The notes beneath the pieces were generated by a model. The model searched no databases, was not told the DNA's origin, and saw only the letters and a program-made list of their open reading frames with translations. Positions 9,287-17,122 of a stretch of DNA of 64,000 nucleotides are shown in pieces. Position 1 is the stretch's first letter, and each line of letters begins with the position of its first letter. The stretch is from Microbacterium sp. 10M-3C3 (GTDB taxonomy: Bacteria > Actinomycetota > Actinomycetes > Actinomycetales > Microbacteriaceae), in the NCBI RefSeq assembly GCF_003931875.1, contig NZ_CP034245.1, positions 806,001 through 870,000 on the forward strand. The letters are read 5' to 3'. The position numbers were made by a program, and so were the translations under genes.

Positions 9287-9718
9287 TCAGGCCTCCTCCC
9301 AGAGCCGGGCGACAGCCTCGGCGCCACGACGCGCCCACCGGCCCACGCTCGGACGGGTCACGACATCGCGCGTGTCCGCGATGATCTGTGCGTAGCGCCC
9401 GAGCGTCAACCACACCGCCGCCCGCGCGAGTTGAAGGGCGTGAGCGTGCTCGAGGGCGGATGCGCGCTCCGCGCCCGACTCGGGCAGCAGGCGGCGAACC
9501 TGAGCACTCGTCCAGGCGTGCAGGCCGGCGACCAGGGCGCAGGTCGCTTCGTGCGGCAGGTCGACGAGCGGCCCGATCTGCGCGTACAGCGATGCGCTGC
9601 ATCGCGAACAGGACGCCAGCCGCGCACCCTGCCAGCTCGTGCCCGGCCGGTACCGGGCGAGATCGCGGACGAAGGCGTCGAGGAGTGCGTCAGGACTCGG
9701 GACAGGTTCTGCGTACAC
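9287..9718 (-). CDS. Hypothetical protein, 143 residues, last gene of the coiled-coil/OmpA run
   Basis: Not recognised. The GTG at 9718 is chosen because GAAGGAAG lies about six bases upstream; an ATG at 9778 has no such site. Residues about 35-45 hold a CSRC pair. The rest is alpha-helical and Ala/Arg-rich with no signal peptide or membrane segment (LLDAFVRDLARYRP, HALQLARAAVWLTLGRYAQI). It lies 93 bases after the six-cysteine mini-gene on the same strand and looks like the distal end of the run that begins at 13324. The CxxC could bind zinc together with ligands elsewhere, but only two cysteines are visible. Cytoplasmic location is likely. Confidence 0.75.
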   Translation of the reverse strand: MYAEPVPSPDALLDAFVRDLARYRPGTSWQGARLASCSRCSASLYAQIGPLVDLPHEATCALVAGLHAWTSAQVRRLLPESGAERASALEHAHALQLARAAVWLTLGRYAQIIADTRDVVTRPSVGRWARRGAEAVARLWEEA

Positions 9719-9811
9719 GACACTTCCTTCGCGGCCGTCTCGATGGGGTGGGGAGAACCGCCGGGCGCGCGTCCCCACACGCGACGCCCGGACGGCCCGT
9801 CAGCGGGGTGG

Positions 9812-9928
9812 CTACGAGCAGCCGCCGTACCACTGGCAGTTGTGCTGGGCGGGCGGGCGACCCATCAGGACCGCCTCCCGGCACCACGCGCATTGGGGCT
9901 TCCCCTCCTTCACGCAGGCACAGGCCAT
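9812..9928 (-). CDS. Six-cysteine 38-residue mini-protein
   Basis: A 39-codon frame (ATG 9928-9926, TAG 9814-9812) with a strong ribosome site, GAGGAGGTGAAGAC, just before the ATG. Cysteines are at 3, 5, 13, 16, 31 and 37: a CxC, a CAWC pair and two near the end, with His29 between. No signal peptide or membrane helix. It sits 37 bases after the OmpA-lipoprotein gene and 93 before the 143-residue protein on the same strand. Six cysteines in 38 residues suggest a metal-binding fold such as a small zinc knuckle. A modified-peptide precursor is possible, but no modifying enzyme is nearby. Too short for standard gene finders; the ribosome site and context are the main support. Confidence 0.7.
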   Translation of the reverse strand: MACACVKEGKPQCAWCREAVLMGRPPAQHNCQWYGGCS

Positions 9929-9965
9929 GTCTTCACCTCCTCTCGATCTCGCTGACTCCCGCGCG

Positions 9966-11135
9966 TCACCGCTCGGGGGCGATCTCGACGACCACGCGGC
10001 GGTTGGCGGCGCGGTCCTCCTCGGACGTTCCCGCGGTGACGGGCTCGGCCTCTCCCTTCCCCACGGTCGAGATGCGCGAGGGGTCGATGCCGTTCGCGAT
10101 GAGCCACGCGGCGACGGATGCGGCGCGACGCTCGGCGAGCGCGACGTTCTCCTCCGCGCTTCCCACGTCGTCGGTGTGGCCGATGACGGTCACGTGTCCC
10201 GGCGTGGTCGCGACCACCTCGAGCAGACGCGCGAGCGCCGGCGTCGCATCCGGGCGCAGAGCATGGCTGTCGAAGTCGAACAGCACGTCGCCGGCGAGGT
10301 CGGCGCGGACGCTGCCGCCCGTCGTCTGCACCGTGAAGGGCGCCGTCTCGGCCGGCGCGAGCAACCCGGTCGAGAAGGACGACGACGTGCTCTCGCCCCC
10401 GCGCGGCGTGGTGACGGCAACCGCCTTCGCGCCGCTCGCCGAGACGAGCGCGCTCCAGATATCCAGGATGTTCTCGCGCTGCCGCGGGGGAAGAGCGTCT
10501 TGCGGGGCGCTGACGTACCCGATGCCCGCCAGGTAGACCGTGGTGCCGGCCGGCATCGACCAGAGCTCATCGTGAGCCTGCGCGAACTCCACGACGGAGG
10601 CGGGCGTCGCCAACGACGCGCCGTCGGCGGTCATGTCGGGGAAGCCGCGGTCGCTGATGCCGTTGTCGACGACGACGATCGCCCCCGACGTGGCGCCGTC
10701 GGCGCGGAGCTGGTCGGCAGCGACGGCGAGCGCGGCCCCGAGGTCGTTGCCGTCGCTGTCGGGCGCCGCATCGCGGACCGCGGTGAGCAGACGCGACTCG
10801 ATTCGACGGATGTCGACGTCGGTCGCATCCGGGTTCTCGTCGGAGATCTCGTACCCCGCGGCGCGGAAGGACACCTCCGGCGTGCCGTCGAGGCTCACGA
10901 CGGTGACCGGCGCGGCGGCGGCGATCGACGCGGTGATCAGGTCGCGGAAGGCGACGGGGATGTCGGGCGCCGGTGCGTTCGCGTGCGCCACGGCGACGAA
11001 CACGATGCCGTCGTGGGCGACGACGTCGAGCGGTCGCTTGTCGTCGTCCACGCACGCGGTGAGGACGACGAGGAGGAACGCGAGGGCGGCGGCGACGGCG
11101 CCGAAGCGCCGGCCGGTGGGAGCGGAACGGATCAT
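9966..11135 (-). CDS. Secreted lipoprotein with C-terminal OmpA-like domain
   Basis: 389 residues starting at ATG 11135 with AGAGAGG upstream. A basic start and hydrophobic core end in a lipobox, LTAC, with the modified cysteine at 28, so the protein should be lipid-anchored on the outer face of the membrane. Residues about 36-230 form an alpha/beta domain (GIVFVAVAHA, GAIVVVDNGISDRG) reminiscent of a von Willebrand A-type fold, without a full MIDAS motif. From about 281 comes an OmpA domain: DVLFDFDSHALRPDATPAL, VTVIGHTDDVGS, RRAASVAAWL and GKGEAEPV. OmpA domains bind peptidoglycan, so this protein may tie the membrane proteins of the run to the wall. OmpA domains are uncommon in single-membrane bacteria. 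Confidence 0.88.
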   Translation of the reverse strand: MIRSAPTGRRFGAVAAALAFLLVVLTACVDDDKRPLDVVAHDGIVFVAVAHANAPAPDIPVAFRDLITASIAAAAPVTVVSLDGTPEVSFRAAGYEISDENPDATDVDIRRIESRLLTAVRDAAPDSDGNDLGAALAVAADQLRADGATSGAIVVVDNGISDRGFPDMTADGASLATPASVVEFAQAHDELWSMPAGTTVYLAGIGYVSAPQDALPPRQRENILDIWSALVSASGAKAVAVTTPRGGESTSSSFSTGLLAPAETAPFTVQTTGGSVRADLAGDVLFDFDSHALRPDATPALARLLEVVATTPGHVTVIGHTDDVGSAEENVALAERRAASVAAWLIANGIDPSRISTVGKGEAEPVTAGTSEEDRAANRRVVVEIAPER

Positions 11136-11160
11136 GGGCAGGACCTCTCTCGGGTGGGGT

Positions 11161-11913
11161 TCAGACGGTCGGCTGCGGGGGCGGCCCTTCGACCGCCTCA
11201 GCGGCCGAGGAGAGCCACGGGTTCGGCCCGCTGGACCAGGCGGGCGGTGCGAAGGGCGCGCGCGCGTTGAGCGGGTGACGGTGCGCGTCAGGCGCCGGGG
11301 TACGCCGCAGGTAGGAGCGCACGAGCGTGCCCGCTCGGCGCTCATAGAGGTTCGCGAGCGCCCGGGCACGCGTGACGAGCCCGTCGAACAGCGTCGTCAG
11401 CCAGCCCTCGAGCTGCGCCCTCTCGCCTTCGAGCGCGCCGATGCGTGCCTCGAGCGCCGCGAGCTGCGCACGGGGTGCGGCCAGGCGTGCGGCCGCCTCG
11501 CGCTGGCGCCGTGCGCGCACGACGGCCGGCGCGAGATGCGCCTCCGTGGCCGACACGCGGTTCAACTCGGCGTCCGACGACGCCGACCCGGCCTCGATGC
11601 GAGCGCGCAGGGCGTCGACCTGGGCGCGCAGTGCCGGCAGCGCGTGCAGGATCTCGCCGCGGCGGTCGATCAGCGGGGCCGCCTGGGCGGTCGCCTGCCA
11701 CAGCTCGCGCTCGCAGCGCTCGCCGAGCTCGGCGTCGAGGCGTCGCAGCGACGCCGAGGGCTGCCGGCCCGACACCGGCTCGTGCGCGAGGCTCGTGTCG
11801 GCGTCGCGGCGGCCGACGACGAACCCGTCGTAGAGGCGCAGGCGCAGGGGATAGGCGAGGGGTGCCGACAGCGGCGCGCGCAGCGCAGCGTGATGGGCGG
11901 ACGGTGCGGTCAT
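11161..11913 (-). CDS. Cytoplasmic coiled-coil protein (250 residues)
   Basis: No family recognised. ATG 11913 follows AAGGAGACG at good spacing and overlaps the end of the membrane coiled-coil gene by four bases. Residues about 60-190 are long Ala/Leu/Arg/Glu helices with heptad character (LPALRAQVDALRARIEAG, AQLAALEARIGALEGERAQL). The N-terminus has a conserved-looking YDGFVVGRRDADTS and the C-terminus a Pro-rich tail with HPLNARAPFAPP. No signal peptide. It probably assembles with the two other coiled-coil proteins encoded just upstream, since the three genes overlap or touch. The function is unknown. Confidence 0.8.
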   Translation of the reverse strand: MTAPSAHHAALRAPLSAPLAYPLRLRLYDGFVVGRRDADTSLAHEPVSGRQPSASLRRLDAELGERCERELWQATAQAAPLIDRRGEILHALPALRAQVDALRARIEAGSASSDAELNRVSATEAHLAPAVVRARRQREAAARLAAPRAQLAALEARIGALEGERAQLEGWLTTLFDGLVTRARALANLYERRAGTLVRSYLRRTPAPDAHRHPLNARAPFAPPAWSSGPNPWLSSAAEAVEGPPPQPTV

Positions 11914-12755
11914 CGGACGTCTCCTTCTTCTTCTTCGGGTGCGGTGGTGCGGTCGAGGCGAATCGGGCGGTCGAGTCCGGATGTCGCGGCGGGGTCGCCC
12001 AAGTGACGCGCGACCTCGTAGCGGGCCAGCTCGACCAGTTCGAGCGCGAGCGCGTCGAGGGCGCGGAGAGCGTCGGCGAGATCGGGGTCGATGCGGCGCA
12101 GCTCGTACACCGCGGTCGCTCGATCCGCCTTCTCGCGCTCGACGACGCCCTCGAGCGCGGCCACCTGGCCGGCCTTGGCCTCGAGTGCCGTGTTGGTCTG
12201 CCGGAGCGCGCTCTCGTCGCGGCTCGGGGTGAGGTCTCGCCCGTCCAGCCACGCGAGGACCGCCGTCGCTCCCATCAGGACCGCGAGAACCGTCGCCATC
12301 ACGAGCTCGCTCGCCATCTCGTCGCCCGCGGCGGTGCCGCCTTCGTACGCGACCGTGTCGGCGAGCTGCCCCGCGGCGAACAGCCGCAGCAGGAACAGGC
12401 CCGCGATGACCGCGATCGCCGCCGCGGCGGCCGCCACGCTGAGGCGCGCGTGGCCGCGGCGGTACTCCCGCCCGCTCGTGAAGGCGGCGAGCACCGTCAC
12501 GAGCGAGAACGCGATCGCGCACACCACCGAGAAGCCCGTCCAGCTGCGCAGCGCGGCGTTGAACGCGGGCACGGCCAGAACGACGTCGGCGAGGGCGATG
12601 CCGACGAGCAGGGTCGTCCGCAAGACCGGGAAGCGGCGAGGATGCAGCACCGCGGCCCGCGCGTGGATGCCGTCGGCGCGTGCGACGACGTCGGCGGCAT
12701 CGCCGGACGGGCCGCTCGATGCGGACTGCGGCGGCGTGCGATCGAGGGTGGTCAT
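11910..12755 (-). CDS. Membrane protein with C-terminal coiled coil (281 residues)
   Basis: Starts at ATG 12755, overlapping the preceding stop as ATGA. About four membrane helices are visible: roughly residues 46-66, 71-91, 103-126 and 148-166 (TLLVGIALADVVLAV, VVCAIAFSLVTVLAAF, AAAIAVIAGLFLLRL, LVMATVLAVLMGATAVLAW). After the last helix comes a cytoplasmic coiled coil (ALRQTNTALEAKAGQVAALE) and an acidic EEEEG tail. This topology resembles a small membrane scaffold or stator-like protein, but no conserved motor residues can be identified. It is likely to partner with the OmpA-domain lipoprotein outside and the soluble coiled-coil proteins inside. Unknown family. Confidence 0.8.
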   Translation of the reverse strand: MTTLDRTPPQSASSGPSGDAADVVARADGIHARAAVLHPRRFPVLRTTLLVGIALADVVLAVPAFNAALRSWTGFSVVCAIAFSLVTVLAAFTSGREYRRGHARLSVAAAAAAIAVIAGLFLLRLFAAGQLADTVAYEGGTAAGDEMASELVMATVLAVLMGATAVLAWLDGRDLTPSRDESALRQTNTALEAKAGQVAALEGVVEREKADRATAVYELRRIDPDLADALRALDALALELVELARYEVARHLGDPAATSGLDRPIRLDRTTAPEEEEGDVR

Positions 12756-13324
12756 CGGATCCCTCCGTTCCGGCCGAGAGCGGATGCGGCGGCAGGCGCC
12801 GCAGGAGGGAGGTGTCCATCGAGGATCGAGCTCTCGTCGCTCACGAGTTCCTCGAGGGCTGCGGGGCGCGTCGCCGCAGCGGAGAAGCCCAGCCGCGCCA
12901 GCAGGTCGTTGCGCAGATCGACGAGGTCGTCGCGCTCGACCCGGAGACGTGCCAGCCGGGCCCGGGAGGTCGTGAGGTTCTGGCCGATCTGCGCGAGGAG
13001 CATCGCGGCGACCTTGCGCCGGCTCTCGGCCTGCTGGCGCTGGTGGTGCTCCCAGGTGGCGCGCCACGACCTGATCTGGTTCATGAGTGCGTCGAGCGTG
13101 TCCTGATCGAGAGCGCGCGCGGCTGCGAGGCCGCCGACCTTCTCGATCACGAGCGCCCGGAGCTCGTCGACGTGCGCGAACGGGTCCATGGCGAGCACGG
13201 GCTGCAACACCGGCGACAGGGCCTCCGGGTGCCGGATCTGCAGCGGCCCGGACGACGATCCGGGAGCGGGCTCGAGTGAGACCGTCGTCGCGTCCCTGGG
13301 TGGGGTGCGGCGGAAAGGCTTCAT
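12752..13324 (-). CDS. Coiled-coil protein, first gene of the OmpA-lipoprotein run
   Basis: 190 residues from ATG 13324, with a near-ideal AAGGAGGAG ribosome site. After a Pro/Ser-rich start, residues about 70-150 are helical with coiled-coil character (MNQIRSWRATWEHHQRQQ, AESRRKVAAMLLAQIGQN, LARLRVERDDLVDLRNDLLA). No signal peptide or membrane segment. It overlaps the membrane coiled-coil gene by four bases. The strong ribosome site and the gap of 84 bases to the next upstream gene suggest that transcription of the run begins here. Function unknown. Confidence 0.78.
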   Translation of the reverse strand: MKPFRRTPPRDATTVSLEPAPGSSSGPLQIRHPEALSPVLQPVLAMDPFAHVDELRALVIEKVGGLAAARALDQDTLDALMNQIRSWRATWEHHQRQQAESRRKVAAMLLAQIGQNLTTSRARLARLRVERDDLVDLRNDLLARLGFSAAATRPAALEELVSDESSILDGHLPPAAPAAASALGRNGGIR

Positions 13325-13408
13325 GTCGGTTCTCCTCCTTCGGCCGCTCGGGTGGCGGCGTGTCTGTCAGAAAACCGGATGCGAGCGCACCTTCCCGCGG
13401 CGGGAGGC

Positions 13409-13849
13409 CTATTCGCCGGAGTGACGAGAGAACCCGGTTCCGGGGCGGGGATTTGTCTCGGTTGTCGGCTCGGAAGGGGTCTGCGGTGGGGCGTCCGAAC
13501 CTCGTCCGTCGAGCACCGCCGACAGGATCGCGTCGTACTCCGATTCGGTCAGAAGGCGGGCGTCGAAGAACGCCGCATCCACCGCGTCGAGACTGTCGGG
13601 CGAGCTCAGCACCCGCGGCGGCGCGAAGCGGCGGACGCGGGGGCCGTACGGCCAGCGGGCGAGCAGGTCGACCAGCGCGTCATGAGCGACGCGTCCTTCG
13701 GCGGCGAGCGAGACGACATCCATCGCCGTCATGTGACCGCACCCGTCGCCCAGCACCGGCCGCAGCAGCTCCGCGCGCGCCCCATCTTCGTCTCCGGCTG
13801 CGGGACCGGGCGCCACGGTCTGGACTCTATGTCTGCTGGCGCTCGTCAT
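13409..13849 (-). CDS. Hypothetical protein (107-146 residues, start uncertain)
   Basis: Unrecognised soluble protein. A recognisable compact core runs from MTAMDVVSLAAEGRVAHDAL to about LTESEYDAILSAVL, followed by a Pro/Thr-rich tail (PPQTPSEPTTETNPRP). The longest frame starts at ATG 13849, only 29 bases from the divergent 790-residue gene. Early codons include rare AGA and CAT, so GTG 13816 or ATG 13732 may be the true start. The sequence CATAGAGT just before 13816 could be a -10 element on this strand. Coding character of the core supports the minus strand rather than the overlapping plus-strand frame. Confidence 0.55.
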   Translation of the reverse strand: MTSASRHRVQTVAPGPAAGDEDGARAELLRPVLGDGCGHMTAMDVVSLAAEGRVAHDALVDLLARWPYGPRVRRFAPPRVLSSPDSLDAVDAAFFDARLLTESEYDAILSAVLDGRGSDAPPQTPSEPTTETNPRPGTGFSRHSGE

Positions 13850-13878
13850 GGGTCGCCGCCGTAGGCCATGCTGACTCC

Positions 13879-16251
13879 ATGGGGAACCGGTTCACGCGCG
13901 ACGAGAAGCTCGCCCTCCTCGCGCAGCACGAGCAGGCGTCGGCGTCGGGGGAGCAGGATCGGCTGCTCGCGCTCATGGGCGTCTCGCAAGCCCGCTTCAT
14001 CGAGTGGTGGCTCGACGCGCGCGACGGCACGCTCATCGACGACCCTGTCGACACAGACCACGGGGTGCGAGACGACAGCATCTATGAGCTCGCGCAGCTC
14101 TACCGCGGGGTGATCCTGCAGCGTCGCATCCCGCGGAACGGGATCGCGGTCGGAGCGGCGGCTCGCGCGATCGTGCACCACGACGACGGCAGCTGGCGCG
14201 CTGACTATCTCGCGCGGGCGCGGTCCGCCCTCCGTGCCGTCTACGACCAGGTCGCGACGCATCCCGACGATGTGCTGAATCCCCGCCTGGGGACGACGCC
14301 GGCGGAAGCTGTTGCGCAGGCGCGGGCATACGTCGGCGTCGACGCTGTGCCGACGGAGGTCGAGCCCGATCCGGCGATCGCGGATGCCGTGCAGCGCAGC
14401 AACGAACGGGAGGCCGAGCAGACCCGCCTCCGGGACTGGGTGCGTCGCATCGCGCGGCATCCCTCCGCTTTCGCAGCGCTCGATCAGTGGTTCGCCACCA
14501 CCCCGTTTCGCCACTTGCACCCGAGCACGCGACACACGCGGCCCCAGGTGTGGCGGCAGAAGCCGGAGCTGTGGCCGCCGGGCGAGGAGCGGGGCGACAT
14601 GCTCCAGATCGTGAAAGACCGTCTCGGCACTCTCGAGACGTCGCTCGGTTGGCTCACGGACGAACGCGAGAGACACCTCGAAGTGCTGCGTCGCCGGGTC
14701 GTCGCGCTCCATTCCGACTACATCCGCGGCGGTAAGGGCAACGTGGCGCTCAAGTGGCACTGGCAGCACGACGTCGTGCGCCCGTGGCTGAAGCTCTCGA
14801 TGGAGGACTTCCGAACCCCGGCAGAGCGCAACGCTCCCCGGCCCGCAGTCGGCGATGAGGAGAGCCAATCCACTGCGGCTATCGCGGCCATGTGCTTCTA
14901 CACCGCGCTCGCGGAGTGGGACAGCGCGAGCGTCGCCGAGACGATCGCGCAGATCGGCGGGTTGCGGCGCGTCTTCGAGGGGGAGTTGCCGGAGCAGCTC
15001 CACAGAGAGCGGGCGACGCTCCATCGCGCGCGCGCAGCGCGAACTCGGAGCGTCGAAAGACTCGAGAACGCGCCGAGCCCGTCGTACGTGCGCGACGCAT
15101 CGCCCCGGGTGCAGGAGCTGTTCCACGCGGCCGAGACCGTGCGTGCGCACCCGAACGCCGACATCGTCGAGCGGTACCTGTCGCGTCGCGTCGGCATCAG
15201 GGCACACCTTCAACGCGACGTCGATGTGCACGTGCTGAAAATATGCGACTACACGGTCAACCTCGCCACTGCCACCCGGCGAGTGCGCGCCGAGCTGCGG
15301 GCCGACCAGCTGCCGCGCATCCGCACTGCGCTCCTGACCTCCGCCGGGGATCAGGGAGCGTACCGCTTCTCGACTCATCGCAACGATGCGCTCAGCAACC
15401 AGGGGAGCCGCACACCCGGGCTGGCGCTCGCCACCGCACGACATGGGCTCGCCGAGCTCGAGACCAAGGCCGCTCACGGCAGCGTCCGCCGCGAGCGCGA
15501 ATACCTGGAGATGGTCGAGCAGATGCAGCTCAACATCGCGGGGTCGGCGGTGCAATGGCTCGAACATCTGCTGACCGGAGACGACGAGTGGCTCGCCGGT
15601 GTCGAGCGCAGCCAGTGGCGCAGGCTCGTCCACCAGGCGATGCACGCCGCGGGAGACGCCCTCGACCTGATCGGGGAGCTGTGGGACCACGGCGAGCTCG
15701 AGGGAGCGCGTTACAGCACCGGCTTCATCTCCGACCGCACGTTCGTGTTCCGAGCGTTCGAGATCTACTACCGCTGCGCGTGCGTGTCGGCGACCGTGGC
15801 CGCCACCTTCGGTTTCGACGACCCGCGAGAACTCGACTATCCCGCCGTGCTGCTCGACATCTACCGGCAGGTGACGACTCTGCCGTTCCCGATACCCGAC
15901 GCCGTCCTGCCGCGTCTGGTGCACTCGATCCTGTGGCACGCCTTCCTCGCGCGCGCCGTGCTGCCCGCGCTCCATTACGACGTCAACGAGTCGCTCATCG
16001 ATCTCGACGCTCTCACCCGCCCGCTCGCGCCGGAGGAGGAAGGCGACCCCAGTGCGACGACGACGATGACGCTCGCGCGATTGAAGAACCTGACCGACTG
16101 GCTCATCGGCCGCGAATGGAGCGCCGGCGCGCTCGGGCGCATCACGGCCGGCTCGGCGGTGTGGCGCCTGCTCGACGACCGCAGCGCCGGGTTGTACGGG
16201 CTATGGCGGGAGGCATTCGGAGACGACCTGCTCGCGCCGCACGAGCGCTGA
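13879..16251 (+). CDS. Large alpha-helical protein of unknown function (790 residues)
   Basis: The only plus-strand gene of the module. The frame is open further upstream, but ATG 13879 (MGNRFTRDEK) begins the gene-like composition. No known domain, signal peptide or membrane segment is evident. It is rich in helices with many Arg, Glu and His (YELAQLYRGVILQRRIPRNG, HSDYIRGGKGNVALKWHWQH, HAAGDALDLIGELWDHGELE, FRAFEIYYRCACVSATVAAT). An RRVVALHSDYIRGGKGN stretch about 275 residues in is basic and might contact nucleic acid or nucleotide, which is speculation. It is flanked by the coiled-coil/OmpA run and the NYN-nuclease/zinc-ribbon pair and may be the effector or scaffold of the module. Confidence 0.85.
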   Translation: MGNRFTRDEKLALLAQHEQASASGEQDRLLALMGVSQARFIEWWLDARDGTLIDDPVDTDHGVRDDSIYELAQLYRGVILQRRIPRNGIAVGAAARAIVHHDDGSWRADYLARARSALRAVYDQVATHPDDVLNPRLGTTPAEAVAQARAYVGVDAVPTEVEPDPAIADAVQRSNEREAEQTRLRDWVRRIARHPSAFAALDQWFATTPFRHLHPSTRHTRPQVWRQKPELWPPGEERGDMLQIVKDRLGTLETSLGWLTDERERHLEVLRRRVVALHSDYIRGGKGNVALKWHWQHDVVRPWLKLSMEDFRTPAERNAPRPAVGDEESQSTAAIAAMCFYTALAEWDSASVAETIAQIGGLRRVFEGELPEQLHRERATLHRARAARTRSVERLENAPSPSYVRDASPRVQELFHAAETVRAHPNADIVERYLSRRVGIRAHLQRDVDVHVLKICDYTVNLATATRRVRAELRADQLPRIRTALLTSAGDQGAYRFSTHRNDALSNQGSRTPGLALATARHGLAELETKAAHGSVRREREYLEMVEQMQLNIAGSAVQWLEHLLTGDDEWLAGVERSQWRRLVHQAMHAAGDALDLIGELWDHGELEGARYSTGFISDRTFVFRAFEIYYRCACVSATVAATFGFDDPRELDYPAVLLDIYRQVTTLPFPIPDAVLPRLVHSILWHAFLARAVLPALHYDVNESLIDLDALTRPLAPEEEGDPSATTTMTLARLKNLTDWLIGREWSAGALGRITAGSAVWRLLDDRSAGLYGLWREAFGDDLLAPHER

Positions 16252-16254
16252 CCG

Positions 16255-16371
16255 TCATCCCCACCTGATACCGCAGACGGGGCACTTCACGAACCGAGAC
16301 GGGTACGCGATCTCAGCGCCGCACGCGCGGCAGATGTACATGGCCCGCTGAAGCGCCGGCGTGGTGGACAT
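16255..16371 (-). CDS. 38-residue zinc-ribbon mini-protein
   Basis: ATG 16371 to TGA 16257-16255, preceded by GAAAGGAA. Cysteines at 14, 17, 30 and 33 give a clean CRAC-x12-CPVC zinc-ribbon pattern ending in GIRWG, as in rubredoxin-like or DUF-type small ribbons. It lies 25 bases after the NYN-domain gene on the same strand, so it is probably co-expressed and might help the nuclease bind RNA or a partner. It ends three bases from the convergent 790-residue gene. Too short for routine gene calling; the motif and ribosome site make it credible. Confidence 0.8.
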   Translation of the reverse strand: MSTTPALQRAMYICRACGAEIAYPSRFVKCPVCGIRWG

Positions 16372-16396
16372 GGTGGTTCCTTTCGGGAGACGGAGA

Positions 16397-16978
16397 TCAC
16401 GCGGCCGTGGCGGCGGTGTGCACGAGCCGGATGGCCGACAGTGCGCGAGCCTCCTGCGACCGCGCGACCGGACGGATGGTGGTGCGCGTCGACGCGAGCG
16501 CGGCCAGCTCGGACGAGACGCCGTTGCGGCCGTGGACCAGCTGCACCTTCATGCCGACCTCGCGCGCGTGGCGGGCGAGCGGCGCGAAGATGTGGTCGCC
16601 GCTGGCGATGACGAGACGGCGGTACTTGCCGGCGAACTGCGGCGCGTACAGCGCGGACAGGAGCGCGAGGTCGGCGCCGTCGGGGCCGGCGTGTCCGATC
16701 CGCCACATGACACGGTCGCCCTCGAAGGCCGGGCGCAGCTCGCGCGTGGTGTGGACGGAGACGCCCACGAAGACAAGGTCGTCGGGACCGACGCCGACGG
16801 CCTCGTCGCGGTATACCGCCCACCAGCGCGCAGCATCCGCCGTGGTCATCCGGCGGCCGCGTGTGACGAGCTGGTTCTCGAGGTCGATCGCGTGGACGGT
16901 GCGGACGCGCCGCGGGGCGGTCGTGCGGACGTCCGCATCGTCGATCGTGGACGTGGGGACGGTGTCGAGGTGGCGCAT
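16397..16978 (-). CDS. NYN-domain (PIN-like) ribonuclease-family protein
   Basis: 193 residues from ATG 16978, preceded by GGAGGAGAC. The core has VHAIDLENQLV (acidic D32, E34, N35), GPDGADLALLSAL and a central VIASGDHIFAPLARHAREVG followed by MKVQLV. This is the D..N / D..L / SGD layout of NYN (LabA/DUF88) domains, PIN-like metal-dependent RNases. About 25 residues precede the domain and a 35-residue tail follows. It heads a two-gene unit with the 38-residue zinc ribbon. NYN proteins act in RNA turnover and sometimes in phage defence or toxin systems; which applies here is unknown. Confidence 0.85.
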   Translation of the reverse strand: MRHLDTVPTSTIDDADVRTTAPRRVRTVHAIDLENQLVTRGRRMTTADAARWWAVYRDEAVGVGPDDLVFVGVSVHTTRELRPAFEGDRVMWRIGHAGPDGADLALLSALYAPQFAGKYRRLVIASGDHIFAPLARHAREVGMKVQLVHGRNGVSSELAALASTRTTIRPVARSQEARALSAIRLVHTAATAA

Positions 16979-17122
16979 GGTGTCTCCTCCGATGTGTGCC
17001 GGCGGGATGCCGGTGGGATCAGTGAAGCGGCGGCGCGCGCCCGTGCCTCCGGCCGTCGACGGAAACGGCGAAGAGCCGAGACAAGCGCCGACGGTACGGC
17101 CGCGGTATCTCGGAAAGGGGGA

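Noticed and set aside
9812..9928. Lanthipeptide or other modified-peptide precursor
   Set aside because: No cyclase, dehydratase, radical-SAM or dedicated export gene nearby; cysteines begin at residue 3, leaving no leader.
9966..12755. Zorya-type defence pair (motor-like membrane protein plus OmpA protein)
   Set aside because: The OmpA protein is a lipoprotein, not a MotB-type anchored stator, the membrane protein lacks MotA-like features, and no ZorC/D/E-like genes are present.
13846..15975. Long open frame (about 709 codons) on the minus strand opposite the 790-residue gene
   Set aside because: Typical antisense shadow in GC-rich DNA: low-complexity Arg/Gly/Val/Ala protein, no ribosome site, and the plus-strand frame has the expected third-position bias.
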